Notes: generated by a model not told the origin, from the sequence alone. 64,000 bases of DNA from Zoogloea sp016790385 (GCF_041916735.1 NZ_JAYRYY010000011.1), one strand, 5' to 3'. Positions 43,410 through 53,922 are shown, numbered from the stretch's first letter. Made by a program: numbers and translations.

Positions 43410-44984
43410 ATGAACGACTTCGTCGACATCGGCCAGCTGTCCACCCGCATCCGCAGCACCGAGGTGGAGCACGCCCAGGCGCTCGCCGGGCAGGTGCGGC
43501 GGCTGGCCGACCGACGGCTCGCCCGCGCCCTGGAAGGTGCCGGCGACCGGGCGCTGGCGCGCGCCCAGCTGCCGCCCGGCGCCGTCGTCGCCGTGCAACG
43601 CCTCGATCTGCATTTGAAGGTCGCCGTGGATGTGGCCGAGGACGAACTTGCCAGCGGCTGGGCCGCCGCCTTTGAAGCAGGCCTTGCCCGCCTGCTGGGC
43701 TCAACCGCAGCCGGCGACATCGACGACGACGCCACGGCCGTATGGTTTGCCGATGCCTGGGATGCCGAACGCCGCCACCTGGAACGCTGCATTCAAGGTG
43801 CCCCCGAAGCCTGGTGGGCCGCCGAACTGGCGGGAGACGGCGACGGGGCGGCCCCCCTCTCCGCCCCTGCCATTCTGCAAGTCTGGCTGCAACGCGACCC
43901 GTCCCGCGCGGTGAACACCTTGGCGGAGCTGGTCCGCGGCGATGCCCGCGCCGTCACCCTGCTGTCCGCGGCGGAGGCCGAGGCCTTCACCCGCGCGCTG
44001 CTGCGGCGGCTGGCCTTGCCCGACGCCGCCTTCGCCAGCGCCCCTGCCGACACGCCCGAAACACCCACCGAGGCCACAACCGCCCTGCCCGATGCCCCCC
44101 ACCGCGCCCGGCCCGACGAGGGGCTGCCCCCGGCACTTGTCGCCGCGCTGGCACACATCGGGGCCGGGCACCGACAGCGACTCCTGGCCGCTGCCCACGA
44201 TGCGGCGCAGACCCTTCCCTGGCTCGCGGCGCTGCTCCTGTCCGCCTCGCCCTCCCTGAGCGGCCTGCCGGCTGACAGACTGGCACAGGGGCTGGCGCAG
44301 CTTTCCATCGGTGCGGGCATCGAGGCAACGGGGCGCGACCCGGCCCCCGCCTCCGGCCATCAGCCCAGCCGCGGCGCCACCCCCGCCGCCATCGCGCCGA
44401 CCGACGGCCAGGTCGTCCCCGTGGCGCCCACGCCGGTGCATGCGGGCGGCCTGCTGCTGCTGCTGCGCCCCCTCATCCGCCTGGGCTTGTTGCCCGCGCC
44501 GGATCGGCTGGGCAGCGCCCTGGGCGATCTGGCCCTGTGCGCCCTGCGCCGCGTGCTGGCCCCGCTTTCCCCCGGCGAGGGCGCAGTGGCGCAAGAGCGG
44601 GAGCGCCCGCTGCTCGCGGTGTTTGCCCCCGAACGCGACTGGCGCGAGCGCATCGCCCTGATCCCGATCCTCGACCCGGCGGACGCCGAGGCACGACTGG
44701 ATGCCCTGGTGACGGCCATTCCGGCCGGCGTCACGGCCGCTCCGGGCAGCCTGCGCCAGATCTTCGGCACACAACCCGCCGCCTTTGCGACTGAACACGA
44801 GACCCGACTGGCCCACCTGCTGCTTCGCCCGGGGCTGCTCCGCCACACGCCCTGGGAGGCCGAGCTGATCTGGCCCCTGGCGGCCGTCGATCTGGCCCTG
44901 CGCCGCGCCGGCTGGGATCAGGACCCGGGCTGGCTGCCCTGGCTGGGGCGGACCCTCCGCTTCCGATTTGGAGACCCGTCGTGA
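43410..44984 (+). CDS. Contractile injection system tape-measure protein
   Basis: This 524-residue protein fits the CIS tape-measure family (Afp14-like). The best evidence is its C-terminus, with the pattern LLRPGLLRHTPWEAELIWPLAAVDLALRRAGWDQDPGWLPWLGRTLRFRF. The central part is alanine/leucine-rich helix as expected of a length ruler threaded through the tube. It is followed directly by the AAA+ ATPase gene (GTGA overlap), the usual order in eCIS loci. Confidence 0.85.
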   Translation: MNDFVDIGQLSTRIRSTEVEHAQALAGQVRRLADRRLARALEGAGDRALARAQLPPGAVVAVQRLDLHLKVAVDVAEDELASGWAAAFEAGLARLLGSTAAGDIDDDATAVWFADAWDAERRHLERCIQGAPEAWWAAELAGDGDGAAPLSAPAILQVWLQRDPSRAVNTLAELVRGDARAVTLLSAAEAEAFTRALLRRLALPDAAFASAPADTPETPTEATTALPDAPHRARPDEGLPPALVAALAHIGAGHRQRLLAAAHDAAQTLPWLAALLLSASPSLSGLPADRLAQGLAQLSIGAGIEATGRDPAPASGHQPSRGATPAAIAPTDGQVVPVAPTPVHAGGLLLLLRPLIRLGLLPAPDRLGSALGDLALCALRRVLAPLSPGEGAVAQERERPLLAVFAPERDWRERIALIPILDPADAEARLDALVTAIPAGVTAAPGSLRQIFGTQPAAFATEHETRLAHLLLRPGLLRHTPWEAELIWPLAAVDLALRRAGWDQDPGWLPWLGRTLRFRFGDPS

Positions 44985-46891
44985 ACGGCCCCCGCGGCGG
45001 CACACTCCTCGACCTGTGGCTCGCCCTCGCCGCCGGCCGCCTGCTGCTGCGCCGACCGGACGACGCAGGCCTGCTGCGGCTCAGCGCACGGCACCTGCCC
45101 ACGGCCACGCCCCAGCAACTGGCGGAAGGTATTGCCAGCGGCGCCGACAGCCTGTTTACCGCCCTAGAAGCCCGGCCCGACGCCGAACCCCTGGCCCGCG
45201 TTGCCGGCGGCTGCCGGCTTTCGGGCTTCGATCTCGATCTCCTCGGCCTCGCCGTGCTGCCCTGCTTCGACGAGGATGCCGCCCTCGCCATCGCCGGGCT
45301 GACCGGCGGCCCCCGCCGCATCACCATCGGCCTGGCCCTCAAGCTGCTTTTCGGCGATCTGGCCGAACCGCTGGCGGTGCGCAATGCCCTGCGCACCTCG
45401 CCCCTGTGGCACACCGGCCTGATCCGCTCCGACGAGGGCCGGCGGCCCCTGCTGGAGCGCCGGCTCGACCCCACCGAAACCCTGCTCGCCGGCCTCGACG
45501 GGCTGGCCCCGGCGGAAGCCGGCGGCGGCTGGCAGGTGCGCCACATTCAGCCCCCCACCCGCCCCGCGGCCAGCATCCGCCGCGCCGCGGACATGATCAC
45601 CGACATCCCCGGCGTGTGCCTGCACCTCTCGGGCAATCCGGATCGGGCCGAGGAAGTGCTGGCGGTAGCCGCCGATCCGGCGCCCGCCCTGGTCCTCGAT
45701 GCGCCGGACGACGTCGCTCCCGCCCCCTGGGCCGAGGCGCACCTCTTGGGCCTTGCCACCGGCGCCCGGGTGGCCCTGCGCACCGCCGGGGCACAGCTTG
45801 CGGCGTCCGGCCCGGTGCCGCCGGCCATGGTCATCGCCCCCGCCAGCTTCGCCCTGCACGGCCCGGGCACCCACCTGCGGCGGCTCGAAGTGGGCAGCAG
45901 CGACCCCCTTGAACTGTCCGACGCCTGGCAGCACATCCTCGGCTGCAATCAGGCCGAAGCCGACGAGCTGGCTGGCCGCAACTGGATCGGCGACGAGACC
46001 CCGGCCCTGGTGGCCGCCGCCCTGCCTGCCGCGGCGGGCATGCCCGAGATCCTGGACGAACTGTCACGCCTCACCCCGCCCCGCGCCCTGCGCCTCGCCA
46101 CCCGCTCCACGCCTGCCGTGTCGTGGGACAGGCTGGTGCTGCCGCCCCTGACGCGCAGCCGGCTGGAGGATCTGATCCGCCGGGTGCGACGGCGCGTTGG
46201 CGTGCAACTGCGCTGGAACATGGGCGCCGGTCGACGCGGACGTTCGGTGATCGGCATGCTCTACGGCGAATCCGGCACGGGCAAGACCCTGGCCGCCGAA
46301 GCCATCGCCACGCGCCTGCGCCTGCCCATGCTGTCCGTCGATCTCTCCCTGGTGGTCTCCAAATACATTGGCGAGACCGAGAAGAACCTCTCCGAACTCT
46401 TCGCCGCCGCCGAGGGCTATGCCGCCCTGCTGTTCTTCGATGAGGCCGACGCCCTCTTCGGCAAGCGCACCAACGTGCAGGACGCCCACGACCGCTACGC
46501 CAACATCGAGGTGAATTACCTGTTGCAGCGCCTGGAGTCCTTCGAGGGCTGTGCGCTGCTCGCCACCAACCTCATGCAGGGGGTGGACGACGCCTTCATG
46601 CGGCGCTTCGACCAGGTGGTGCACTTTCCGCGCCCGGGCGTGGCCGAACGGCTTGCCATCTGGCGCGGGCAACTCCCGGGCCGCCACCTCTCACCCGGAA
46701 TTTCGATCGAGCAGCTGGCCGAGCGTTTCGACCTCACCGGCGGCGAGATCCGCAATGCTGCCCTGTCGGCAGCCTACATGGCCGCCGACGGCGGCACCGT
46801 GGTCACGGAAGACATGATCGATGCCGCCGTGGCCGAAGAGTTCAGCAAACTGGGCCGGCCATTCCCACGCCGGCAGGGAGCCTATCCATGA
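44981..46891 (+). CDS. eCIS AAA+ ATPase (Afp15/Pvc15-like)
   Basis: This 636-residue protein has a variable N-terminal region and a C-terminal AAA+ module: Walker A GESGTGKT near 429-436, Walker B LLFFDEAD near 482-489, sensor LLATNLM and the arginine-finger region AFMRRFDQVVHFPRP. Homologues are needed for particle assembly or effector loading in Afp/PVC and Photorhabdus systems. The start codon is GTG overlapping the upstream stop. Confidence 0.93.
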   Translation: MNGPRGGTLLDLWLALAAGRLLLRRPDDAGLLRLSARHLPTATPQQLAEGIASGADSLFTALEARPDAEPLARVAGGCRLSGFDLDLLGLAVLPCFDEDAALAIAGLTGGPRRITIGLALKLLFGDLAEPLAVRNALRTSPLWHTGLIRSDEGRRPLLERRLDPTETLLAGLDGLAPAEAGGGWQVRHIQPPTRPAASIRRAADMITDIPGVCLHLSGNPDRAEEVLAVAADPAPALVLDAPDDVAPAPWAEAHLLGLATGARVALRTAGAQLAASGPVPPAMVIAPASFALHGPGTHLRRLEVGSSDPLELSDAWQHILGCNQAEADELAGRNWIGDETPALVAAALPAAAGMPEILDELSRLTPPRALRLATRSTPAVSWDRLVLPPLTRSRLEDLIRRVRRRVGVQLRWNMGAGRRGRSVIGMLYGESGTGKTLAAEAIATRLRLPMLSVDLSLVVSKYIGETEKNLSELFAAAEGYAALLFFDEADALFGKRTNVQDAHDRYANIEVNYLLQRLESFEGCALLATNLMQGVDDAFMRRFDQVVHFPRPGVAERLAIWRGQLPGRHLSPGISIEQLAERFDLTGGEIRNAALSAAYMAADGGTVVTEDMIDAAVAEEFSKLGRPFPRRQGAYP

Positions 46892-47784
46892 CCGACATCG
46901 CCACCACCCTGAGCCAGGCCAGGGCCAAGCTCACCACCTGGCAGGCCGAAGCCGCCAGCGCCGCCGCCAACGGCGCATCCCAGACCCAGTCTGCCGATGC
47001 GGCGTGGGACGCGGTGGCCGCCATCGAGGCCGCCACCAACCATGCCGAGGGTCTGCGCACCCAGGTACTGGCCCGCAACGACACCCTGGCCGCCGCCCTG
47101 GCCGCCCGTGCCGCGGCCCTCGCCGATGCGGAGCGGGCACGCAGCGACGGCACCACCCCGCCTCTGGCGGACACCACAGCCACCGCTCTGCGCGCCACGG
47201 TGGCCACCGCCGCCGGCGTCACACCGGCCAGCAAGCTCGACGGCGCCGACTACAAGACCGCCGTCGGCACTGTTGATACCGCCATCGCTGCCCTGGACGA
47301 CACGGCCATCAGCGACCTCGCCGCCGCCCTGGTCGCGCTGGAAACCAAACTCCAGGTCTACGAAGACAAGGAGGCCCTGGCCGAAGCCGCCCTCACCGCC
47401 GCGGAAGCCGCCGCCGCCGTCATCGCCAACGACCTGGAGAAGGCACAGATCCAGCGCGAGGCCGCCGCCGCCCTGGCCGCCGCCGGCAACAAGCCCGGCG
47501 CCGTGCTCGCCTACCTGGACTACCAGGCCGCCCGCGCCCGCCTCACCGCCGCCGCGGCCGCCTCAGCCGCCACCAAGCTCCAGACCGACTGGAACACCGC
47601 CCGCGATGATCAGCTTTCCGCCGCCGCCGACCTGCTCGCCGCCCAGGTGGCCGTCATCCAGGGGCAACTCGCCCTGGCGCGCAAGCGCGCAGAAATGATG
47701 GCCAAGCTCGCCACCCGGGATGGCGTCGCCGCCCTGGCGGTGGATACCGTCCTCAACCCGCCGCCTGCGCCGCCGGGGCCGTGA
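46888..47784 (+). CDS. Alanine-rich helical eCIS-associated protein
   Basis: This 298-residue protein consists almost wholly of alanine-rich helix (for example AALAARAAALADAERARSD and LEKAQIQREAAAALAAAGNK) and probably forms a long coiled-coil bundle. It has no signal peptide or known domain. Its place between ATPase and effector genes suggests an effector-loading adaptor or a scaffold. That is inference from position. Confidence 0.6.
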   Translation: MTDIATTLSQARAKLTTWQAEAASAAANGASQTQSADAAWDAVAAIEAATNHAEGLRTQVLARNDTLAAALAARAAALADAERARSDGTTPPLADTTATALRATVATAAGVTPASKLDGADYKTAVGTVDTAIAALDDTAISDLAAALVALETKLQVYEDKEALAEAALTAAEAAAAVIANDLEKAQIQREAAAALAAAGNKPGAVLAYLDYQAARARLTAAAAASAATKLQTDWNTARDDQLSAAADLLAAQVAVIQGQLALARKRAEMMAKLATRDGVAALAVDTVLNPPPAPPGP

Positions 47785-47823
47785 TCGGCAGGCCCGCGTC
47801 GCGACCCGCAAGCTGCCCACGCC

Positions 47824-50800
47824 ATGAGCCGCAGCGCACCGCTGGCGGAATCCAGGCCCGCCCGGCCCAAAGACAGCTCGGCGGCGGAATCCGCCCACGC
47901 AACGTCCGCAACGCAGGCCACCCATCCGGCGGGCGGCCTGCCCCTTGCCGGGCCCCTGGATGCCGCCTGGGCCGCCGCGCCGACGACTCCTCCCCGGGGT
48001 GGCAACCACGCGGACTACCTGCAACGCCGGCTTGGATCGGGCGATCCTGGCCCCGCCCTTCCCCAGCGTCAGCGGCTTGAGCAACTGTTCGGCGAGCCCC
48101 TAGGCGGGCTTGATCTCGCCTTTGGCGTACCCGCCCCAGGCGGGCGGCGGGATGCCAACGCAGCGGCCCGCGGAAACCGCGTGGAGTTTGCCGACCGGGC
48201 GCCCCCCCTCGGCGTGCTGGCCCACGAATTGGCCCACACGGTGCAGGCCCGACGGGGCGCCGGCCTTCCCGGCGACAGCCGGGGCACCCTCGAAGCCGAA
48301 GCCCGCCGGGCCGCCCGCAGCGCATCCGGCGGCACGCCAATGCAAGTCAAGGGCCGCGCACCGGACGCCTGGTTTTACGACGCCCCCGCCTCTCCCCGGG
48401 GGGCCGAGGCCCTGCGCACGGCGATCAGAACACCCGCCACGGATGGCCCCCCCAGCGTGCGCGTGCTGGCCATTCTCCGGGAGAACGCCGCCCCGGCCGA
48501 CATGGCCCGCCTGCGCGCGGAATACGGCGCCAACTTCTTTGCCGATCTGAAGAAGAGCCTCGACGACACCAACTGGGGCGAAGCCCGCGCCTACCTGGGC
48601 GCCCAGCTCACCCTGGCCGAGAACATCCAGACCCGCACCGGTATCCTGATCGACGATCAGGCCGGCGTCTTCGAAACCCTGGAGCGCTGGCCGGAAGACG
48701 ACGCATTGCGCATGATCGAGGACGCCCAGGGCGTCGCCGCCCCTGCCCCCGGCGTGGCCCCAGGCGCGGCGGCGCCGGCACCCATTGCCCGTGCCAGCTG
48801 GGCCGAGGTGCAGGATGCCCTGAGCCACGCGCTCGACGCCGACGGCCAGTACCGGGCCACCCAGATTCTCCTGGGCAAGGCCGAACGCGCCCGCGCCAAC
48901 CGGCCCCCGCCCCCACCAGGCAGCCCCGCGCGGGAAGACGCTGTATCGAAGCAGCGGGTGGCCTATGCCCATACCCGCATCCTTGCCGCCGAAGCGGCGG
49001 GGCGCGCCCGGGATGCCTTCCTCGCCATTGCTGATCTGAATGCCGCCGAGCGGGCCGCACTGCGCCCACGCCTGGAACACAGCAGCGTGCCGGAGATGCG
49101 TGCGGTGATGGGTCGGGTCCGGGCCATCGCCGGCGAACCCGACGACGCAACCGCCCTAGCGAGGGCCCTGAGCGCCGCGGGCGAAGGCAGCGGAGACATC
49201 TCGCCGGCAATGCTCCAGCATGCCGCCGGGCGGGCCGGCGGCATGATTGCATCAGCCCGTGCCCGCCTTGCCGCCCTGCCACCCACGTCCAGCGACGAGC
49301 GCAACCGCCTCACCGCCGAGCTGGAAAGCCTTGAGCGGCGCTTCCACGAAGGCACCCTGGTCCAATCCCTCTATTTCGCGTCCCACGAGACCGGCAGCGA
49401 GACCCTCAAGGCCCTCGGCACACCCGAAGAGCAGGCCGCCCAATTCACCATCAACAAGGTGAACAACTTCGACGAGCTCCTTGCCTTCATCCGCAAGGTG
49501 CCGGCCGCGCGCCGCCTCGCCATCACCCAGTCGCCCTGGTATCAATCCAAGCTGACCCAGGTGATGGGCCTCAACCCGGGCACGGCGCGCATGAACCTGC
49601 TGCTGGCCGCCCTCTATGAGGGCAACCCGCAGCTCGCCGATACCGATTTCCTGCGCCGGCAGCAGGCCATGCTGGACGCCTACGATGTTGAACGGGCATG
49701 GGATCCGGATGATCCGGTCAAGGCGTGGATCATCCTGTCCCGCAAGACCCCCGCTCGCTGCCAGGCCCTGGTGGAACTGATGAAGTTTCAGCCCGACCCG
49801 GAGCAAAAGGAGGCAAAGCCGCCCCCACCGCTGTATGCGCTGCTCCAGCACCTGGAAGCCGGCGTCACGCGGGAACGCATCCTGGCCACGCGCCTGCGGC
49901 GGGGGCTCGCCGGCGAGGGCGCCACACTGCTCCGGGAAGACGCCATCAAGATCCGCGGCAGCGCAAACACAGCGCAGATCGACAACCCCCGGGCCTACAT
50001 CGAGAGCGTCATCAACACGCCGGCAGCCCAGGCCGAGCTTCGCCGTGGCATGGTGATCCGGCGCCGGCTCACGGAGAACCCGAGCCTGCCGGTCTCGGCC
50101 GAGGATCGCGCCCTTGCCGCCAAGTACGATGGCGCGCGCCAGGCCGCCGAGCAGATCGGCGACAAGGACCCGGCGCTGCGTGAAGCCTTCGAGAACGTGG
50201 CCTTCGGCGAGCCGGACCTGGAGGGCGCCCGGCCCGGCCAGGACCCGGCGGTCGAGGCAGACTTCATGCACTACCGGCTGGAGGCGCGACTGGCCGCGGT
50301 GCGCACCCAGGGCTCCAAGGCCACCACCGACGTCGTGAGCTGGGCCGGCCCGACGGTGGACGAGAACGCCGCCCGTTTCCGCGTCTACTACGACCAGGTG
50401 CGCCTGCGCGGCATCGGCCGCCCCGAACTGGCCCAACTGGCGGACTTCTACTACCGGACGATGGCGGCGCTGGATGCCTTTGCGCCGGCCAACCGGGCGT
50501 TCGCTTCCACGGCCGCGCAACTGGTGGCGGCGGTGGCGGCTACCGTGGTGGTCTCCGCCGCCAGCGGTGGCAGCCTCGGGCCGGTGGCCGTGGGCGCCCT
50601 CGCGGCCTTTGTCGGCGGAGCCACGGCGGGGCTCACCGGTGCCGCCATCCGCGGCAATTCCACCTCTGGCGAAGTGCTGACCGACGTGGCGACCGGCGCG
50701 GTGGAAGGGGCTGTTTCGGTGGTGGGCTCGGCTTTGGCGGCCAAGGCCGTGCATGGCGCCACCGCCGGCCGTGCCGCGGGGCAGGCGGCACGCATGGCCG

Positions 50801-52740
50801 GCGGCCAGGCCGTGCGCACCGCCACGGGCGGCGCCGGGGCCGCCGTGGCAGAGGCCGTCATCGATGGGGCCATTGGTGGCGCCGCGGGCGAGCTTTTCCA
50901 GACGGCCATCGACGAAGCCACCTGGGACAGGGGCGTCGCCTCCGCCCTGGCCGCCCTGCTCGCCGCTTTGGCCAGGGGTGCGGCGATGGGTGCCGGTGCC
51001 GGTCTGGTCGGCGGCCTGGCCACGGCGGGCCTGGGCGCGGCGTGGCGGCGCGTGGCCGGCGGCCATGGCCCGCAGGCGGTGAGCGAAGTCCTGAGCGCCA
51101 TCGACCACATCTCGATCGGCAAGGCCGACCACCTCGCCGGCCTGTCCGAACCCCAGCTGGAAGCCCTCTTCCGCGCCCGCCGGCTGGCCCTGGCCGGCGA
51201 CGACGAATCAGCCGTGGCCCTGCTGAAGCAGATGAACGTGGTGCCCGAGGGCAAGGCCGGCGAGCTGCTGGATGCCTTCCGGGCGCGACGCAAGCTGGTG
51301 GAGCAGGCGGCCGCCGAGATGGGTATGTCCATCGACGACCCGGCCCTGGCCGAACGGCTGCGCGTCGGCAACGTGATGGTGTCGCCGGATCTGCCCGCGG
51401 GCGCCGCCCAGATCCGCTACGCCGTGGGCCTGGACGGCGTGAAGAAGCTGGAGCTGTGGGTGGGCCGCGGCACCCGGATGGGCGACGTGACCATCCACCA
51501 GGCCACGGCCGACGCCCTGCGCCGCTGGGGCGAAGACACCGCCAACCTGCGTGGCATGCTCGAACGGGTGCGGGCCTGGGCGCGGGGCGGCACGCTTTCC
51601 AACGAAGAAGAAGTCATCCTCGAACTGCAAAAGCATGCGCACATGATCGAAGCACGGGAGCAGGCCCTGTCGGGTCTGACCCCGGGTAGCGACACCGCCC
51701 GCCGCCTCGACGGGGAAATTGCCGTGCTGCGAGGCGATGCGGAAGCACTTCAAGCCCGTCTGGGCGGGTTTGGCGTTCCCGAGGGCGTCATCGCCGGGTA
51801 TGGCGGACGCAACTCGGGCGACACCCTCCGCCCACCGGTGCGGGTGTCGTCCGAGCCCCCCATCACGTTCGGGAGGCAACGCTTCAATGACATCTCGGAG
51901 CTGCCACTTAACCCGGACGGTTCCATCGCGCACATCCCCGACGGCATGGTGTATGAATTCCCCGGCGGCAACAAGGTCTGGCGGGAGGGCGACATCTATC
52001 GCCACGACACGGTGCTCGGGCCGCCCACGGGCAGGCGTCAGACCGAGCTTGAGATGCCCAGCGCCTCCGAGCACGGGCGCCCCGAGGTGGCCGGCATGGA
52101 GCGCGCCCACACCCTGGGCCAGGGCACCGGCTTCGAGAGCCCCTTTGCCATTTTCTACGCGCCCCGGGAGGTCAATCAGATCATCCAGAACAACGGCGTC
52201 GAGGAAATGCTGCGGGGCCTGCACAACAGTGCGCGCCCTGGCGAGAGCTTCCACGTGTCCACCCTCACCAAGCCCCACCCGGGCACCAAGCGGCTGGCCG
52301 AGATCCGCTACCGGGTGGAGGTCAAGCGCGGCAGTGGCAGCCCGGAGTTTCTGTTTGAATACCAGATCACCGTGGGCCGTGAAGCGCCCTTTCAGGTTAA
52401 CCACGGCCTCGCCAACATCACCGAAGACCCGGACCTTGCCCAGTATGCCGACATGGTGGATGTTCCCCAGCGCCTGCGCTCGCGCTTTGCGATGCGCTCG
52501 GGCGGTGCCGGCAGCGCCCCGGTTGTCGAGGCCCGCAACTGGCCCAGCGTCCAGCACCTCATCGATCAGCCCGTCGCCACCGCGGCCCTGCCCTCCGACT
52601 ACATCCGCCAGCGCAGTCCGGACGGCAGCTCATGGATCATCCGCCGCCGCGATGCCAACGATGCGGAGTTCCAGCGCCTCACCGTGCGGATGCGCGCTGA
52701 CGGCGTCCCGGTCATCGCCGTATGGCGGGCTTTCGAATAG
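47824..52740 (+). CDS. DUF4157 eCIS effector 1 with C-terminal toxin-like domain
   Basis: This 1638-residue protein has a disordered start and an eCIS core DUF4157 domain (LGVLAHELAHTVQARRG near residue 133, a zinc-protease-like HExxH variant HELAH). A very long helical middle with tetratricopeptide-like stretches follows, then a hydrophobic glycine/alanine region (about 895-1020) that could insert into membranes. The last 260 residues form a distinct domain (GMVYEFPGGNKVW, MERAHTLGQGTGFESPFAIFYAPREVNQ). The modular layout is that of a polymorphic toxin; the final domain may be a Ntox4-type enzyme but I am unsure. No obvious immunity gene follows. Confidence 0.8.
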   Translation: MSRSAPLAESRPARPKDSSAAESAHATSATQATHPAGGLPLAGPLDAAWAAAPTTPPRGGNHADYLQRRLGSGDPGPALPQRQRLEQLFGEPLGGLDLAFGVPAPGGRRDANAAARGNRVEFADRAPPLGVLAHELAHTVQARRGAGLPGDSRGTLEAEARRAARSASGGTPMQVKGRAPDAWFYDAPASPRGAEALRTAIRTPATDGPPSVRVLAILRENAAPADMARLRAEYGANFFADLKKSLDDTNWGEARAYLGAQLTLAENIQTRTGILIDDQAGVFETLERWPEDDALRMIEDAQGVAAPAPGVAPGAAAPAPIARASWAEVQDALSHALDADGQYRATQILLGKAERARANRPPPPPGSPAREDAVSKQRVAYAHTRILAAEAAGRARDAFLAIADLNAAERAALRPRLEHSSVPEMRAVMGRVRAIAGEPDDATALARALSAAGEGSGDISPAMLQHAAGRAGGMIASARARLAALPPTSSDERNRLTAELESLERRFHEGTLVQSLYFASHETGSETLKALGTPEEQAAQFTINKVNNFDELLAFIRKVPAARRLAITQSPWYQSKLTQVMGLNPGTARMNLLLAALYEGNPQLADTDFLRRQQAMLDAYDVERAWDPDDPVKAWIILSRKTPARCQALVELMKFQPDPEQKEAKPPPPLYALLQHLEAGVTRERILATRLRRGLAGEGATLLREDAIKIRGSANTAQIDNPRAYIESVINTPAAQAELRRGMVIRRRLTENPSLPVSAEDRALAAKYDGARQAAEQIGDKDPALREAFENVAFGEPDLEGARPGQDPAVEADFMHYRLEARLAAVRTQGSKATTDVVSWAGPTVDENAARFRVYYDQVRLRGIGRPELAQLADFYYRTMAALDAFAPANRAFASTAAQLVAAVAATVVVSAASGGSLGPVAVGALAAFVGGATAGLTGAAIRGNSTSGEVLTDVATGAVEGAVSVVGSALAAKAVHGATAGRAAGQAARMAGGQAVRTATGGAGAAVAEAVIDGAIGGAAGELFQTAIDEATWDRGVASALAALLAALARGAAMGAGAGLVGGLATAGLGAAWRRVAGGHGPQAVSEVLSAIDHISIGKADHLAGLSEPQLEALFRARRLALAGDDESAVALLKQMNVVPEGKAGELLDAFRARRKLVEQAAAEMGMSIDDPALAERLRVGNVMVSPDLPAGAAQIRYAVGLDGVKKLELWVGRGTRMGDVTIHQATADALRRWGEDTANLRGMLERVRAWARGGTLSNEEEVILELQKHAHMIEAREQALSGLTPGSDTARRLDGEIAVLRGDAEALQARLGGFGVPEGVIAGYGGRNSGDTLRPPVRVSSEPPITFGRQRFNDISELPLNPDGSIAHIPDGMVYEFPGGNKVWREGDIYRHDTVLGPPTGRRQTELEMPSASEHGRPEVAGMERAHTLGQGTGFESPFAIFYAPREVNQIIQNNGVEEMLRGLHNSARPGESFHVSTLTKPHPGTKRLAEIRYRVEVKRGSGSPEFLFEYQITVGREAPFQVNHGLANITEDPDLAQYADMVDVPQRLRSRFAMRSGGAGSAPVVEARNWPSVQHLIDQPVATAALPSDYIRQRSPDGSSWIIRRRDANDAEFQRLTVRMRADGVPVIAVWRAFE

Positions 52741-52785
52741 GTCGCGCGATGCCCCAACCCGATCAACCTGCCTGGTGAAACCATC

Positions 52786-53922
52786 ATGGGCCGCTCAACG
52801 ATCCGCCACCTGCCCATCACCCGCGACCATCCGGCCGAACAACGCGCGGATCGCGTTGCCCGCGGTGAGCGCCCGGCCCGCGGCGGCCGTGTTGCCCGCG
52901 ACGCCGCCCCGGCCAGCCTCGACCTGGGCTCCGGCCAGCCCCTTCCCGCCACCGAACGGCGCTACTTTGAGCGCCGCCTCGGCGCCGATCTGACCGGGGT
53001 GCGCATCCATCCCGATGCCGAAGCCGCCAGCCACCTGCGCGCCAACGCCTTCGCCGCCGGCCGCGACATCGGCTTTGCCCCGGGGCGCTGGCAGCCGGGC
53101 ACGGCGGAGGGGCGGCGCCTGCTGGGCCACGAGCTGGCGCATGTGCTGGAGCAAGGCGGCAGCCGGCAACCGGCCGTGCAGCTGGAGGACGCCGCCAAAC
53201 CGGAAGACGCCGACAAGGCCGCCGACGCCCTGAGCGAGGGCGTGAAGACCGTCGTTGAACAGGCCAAGGAGAACGAAGGGGTTAAGAGCGCCCTGCTCGA
53301 CCCGGCCAAGAATTACGCCCTGCGCCAGTGGAACCCCCTGGGCACCGCCGAGAAGGTGGGCGTGGCCGGCTTTGGTGTCGGCACCTATGGGCTGGCCCTG
53401 GGCGCCGGTCTGGCCGACCCGGCCGGCCGCAAGCTGCTCTCCGACGTGAACCTGGTGGCGCCCCTGGGGCTGATCCCCTATTCCACGCTCACCGGATTCA
53501 GCTATGTGCTGCCCACCGCCCCGGGCAGCCCCACCCTCTTCAAGGCCAGCTTCTCGGGGGACGATCTGCTGGGCCTGGCCCACGACAAGGTCTCCTGGAT
53601 GCCGCCCATGACCCTGAGCCTGGACCTGGGCTGGAGCGTCGATCCATCCGGCGCGGTGAGCCTGAGCACGGCCAGCGCGGTGTGGGGCGTGATGCCCGGC
53701 GTGTCGCTGAAACTGGGCAGCGGAGCGACCCCGGCGTGGAAGCCGGTCGTCACCGGCCCGGACGGCCAGAGCGCGACCGTTATGAAATCGGTACCCGACC
53801 CCGCGGGAGGCGCCGCAACACCGGCGGGTGCGGGCGTGTTTCTCACCGTGGACCTGCTCAAGGCCCCCTTCGTGCCGGCGCCGGTGCGGGCGGCCCTGGG
53901 CGGCGAAAGCAAAGGAAAGTGA
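52786..53922 (+). CDS. DUF4157 eCIS effector 2
   Basis: This 378-residue protein has a basic, disordered N-terminus and a DUF4157 core (PLPATERRYFERRLGADLTGVRIHPDAEAASHL to RLLGHELAHVLEQGG, HELAH near 113). The C-terminal 230 residues have glycine-rich hydrophobic strands (VAGFGVGTYGLALGAGLADP, YVLPTAPGSPTLFKASFSGDDLL, LSLDLGWSVDPSGAVSLSTASAVWG) like a beta-barrel or pore-forming domain. The function is not known. It sits between two larger effectors and has no recognisable immunity partner. Confidence 0.75.
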   Translation: MGRSTIRHLPITRDHPAEQRADRVARGERPARGGRVARDAAPASLDLGSGQPLPATERRYFERRLGADLTGVRIHPDAEAASHLRANAFAAGRDIGFAPGRWQPGTAEGRRLLGHELAHVLEQGGSRQPAVQLEDAAKPEDADKAADALSEGVKTVVEQAKENEGVKSALLDPAKNYALRQWNPLGTAEKVGVAGFGVGTYGLALGAGLADPAGRKLLSDVNLVAPLGLIPYSTLTGFSYVLPTAPGSPTLFKASFSGDDLLGLAHDKVSWMPPMTLSLDLGWSVDPSGAVSLSTASAVWGVMPGVSLKLGSGATPAWKPVVTGPDGQSATVMKSVPDPAGGAATPAGAGVFLTVDLLKAPFVPAPVRAALGGESKGK

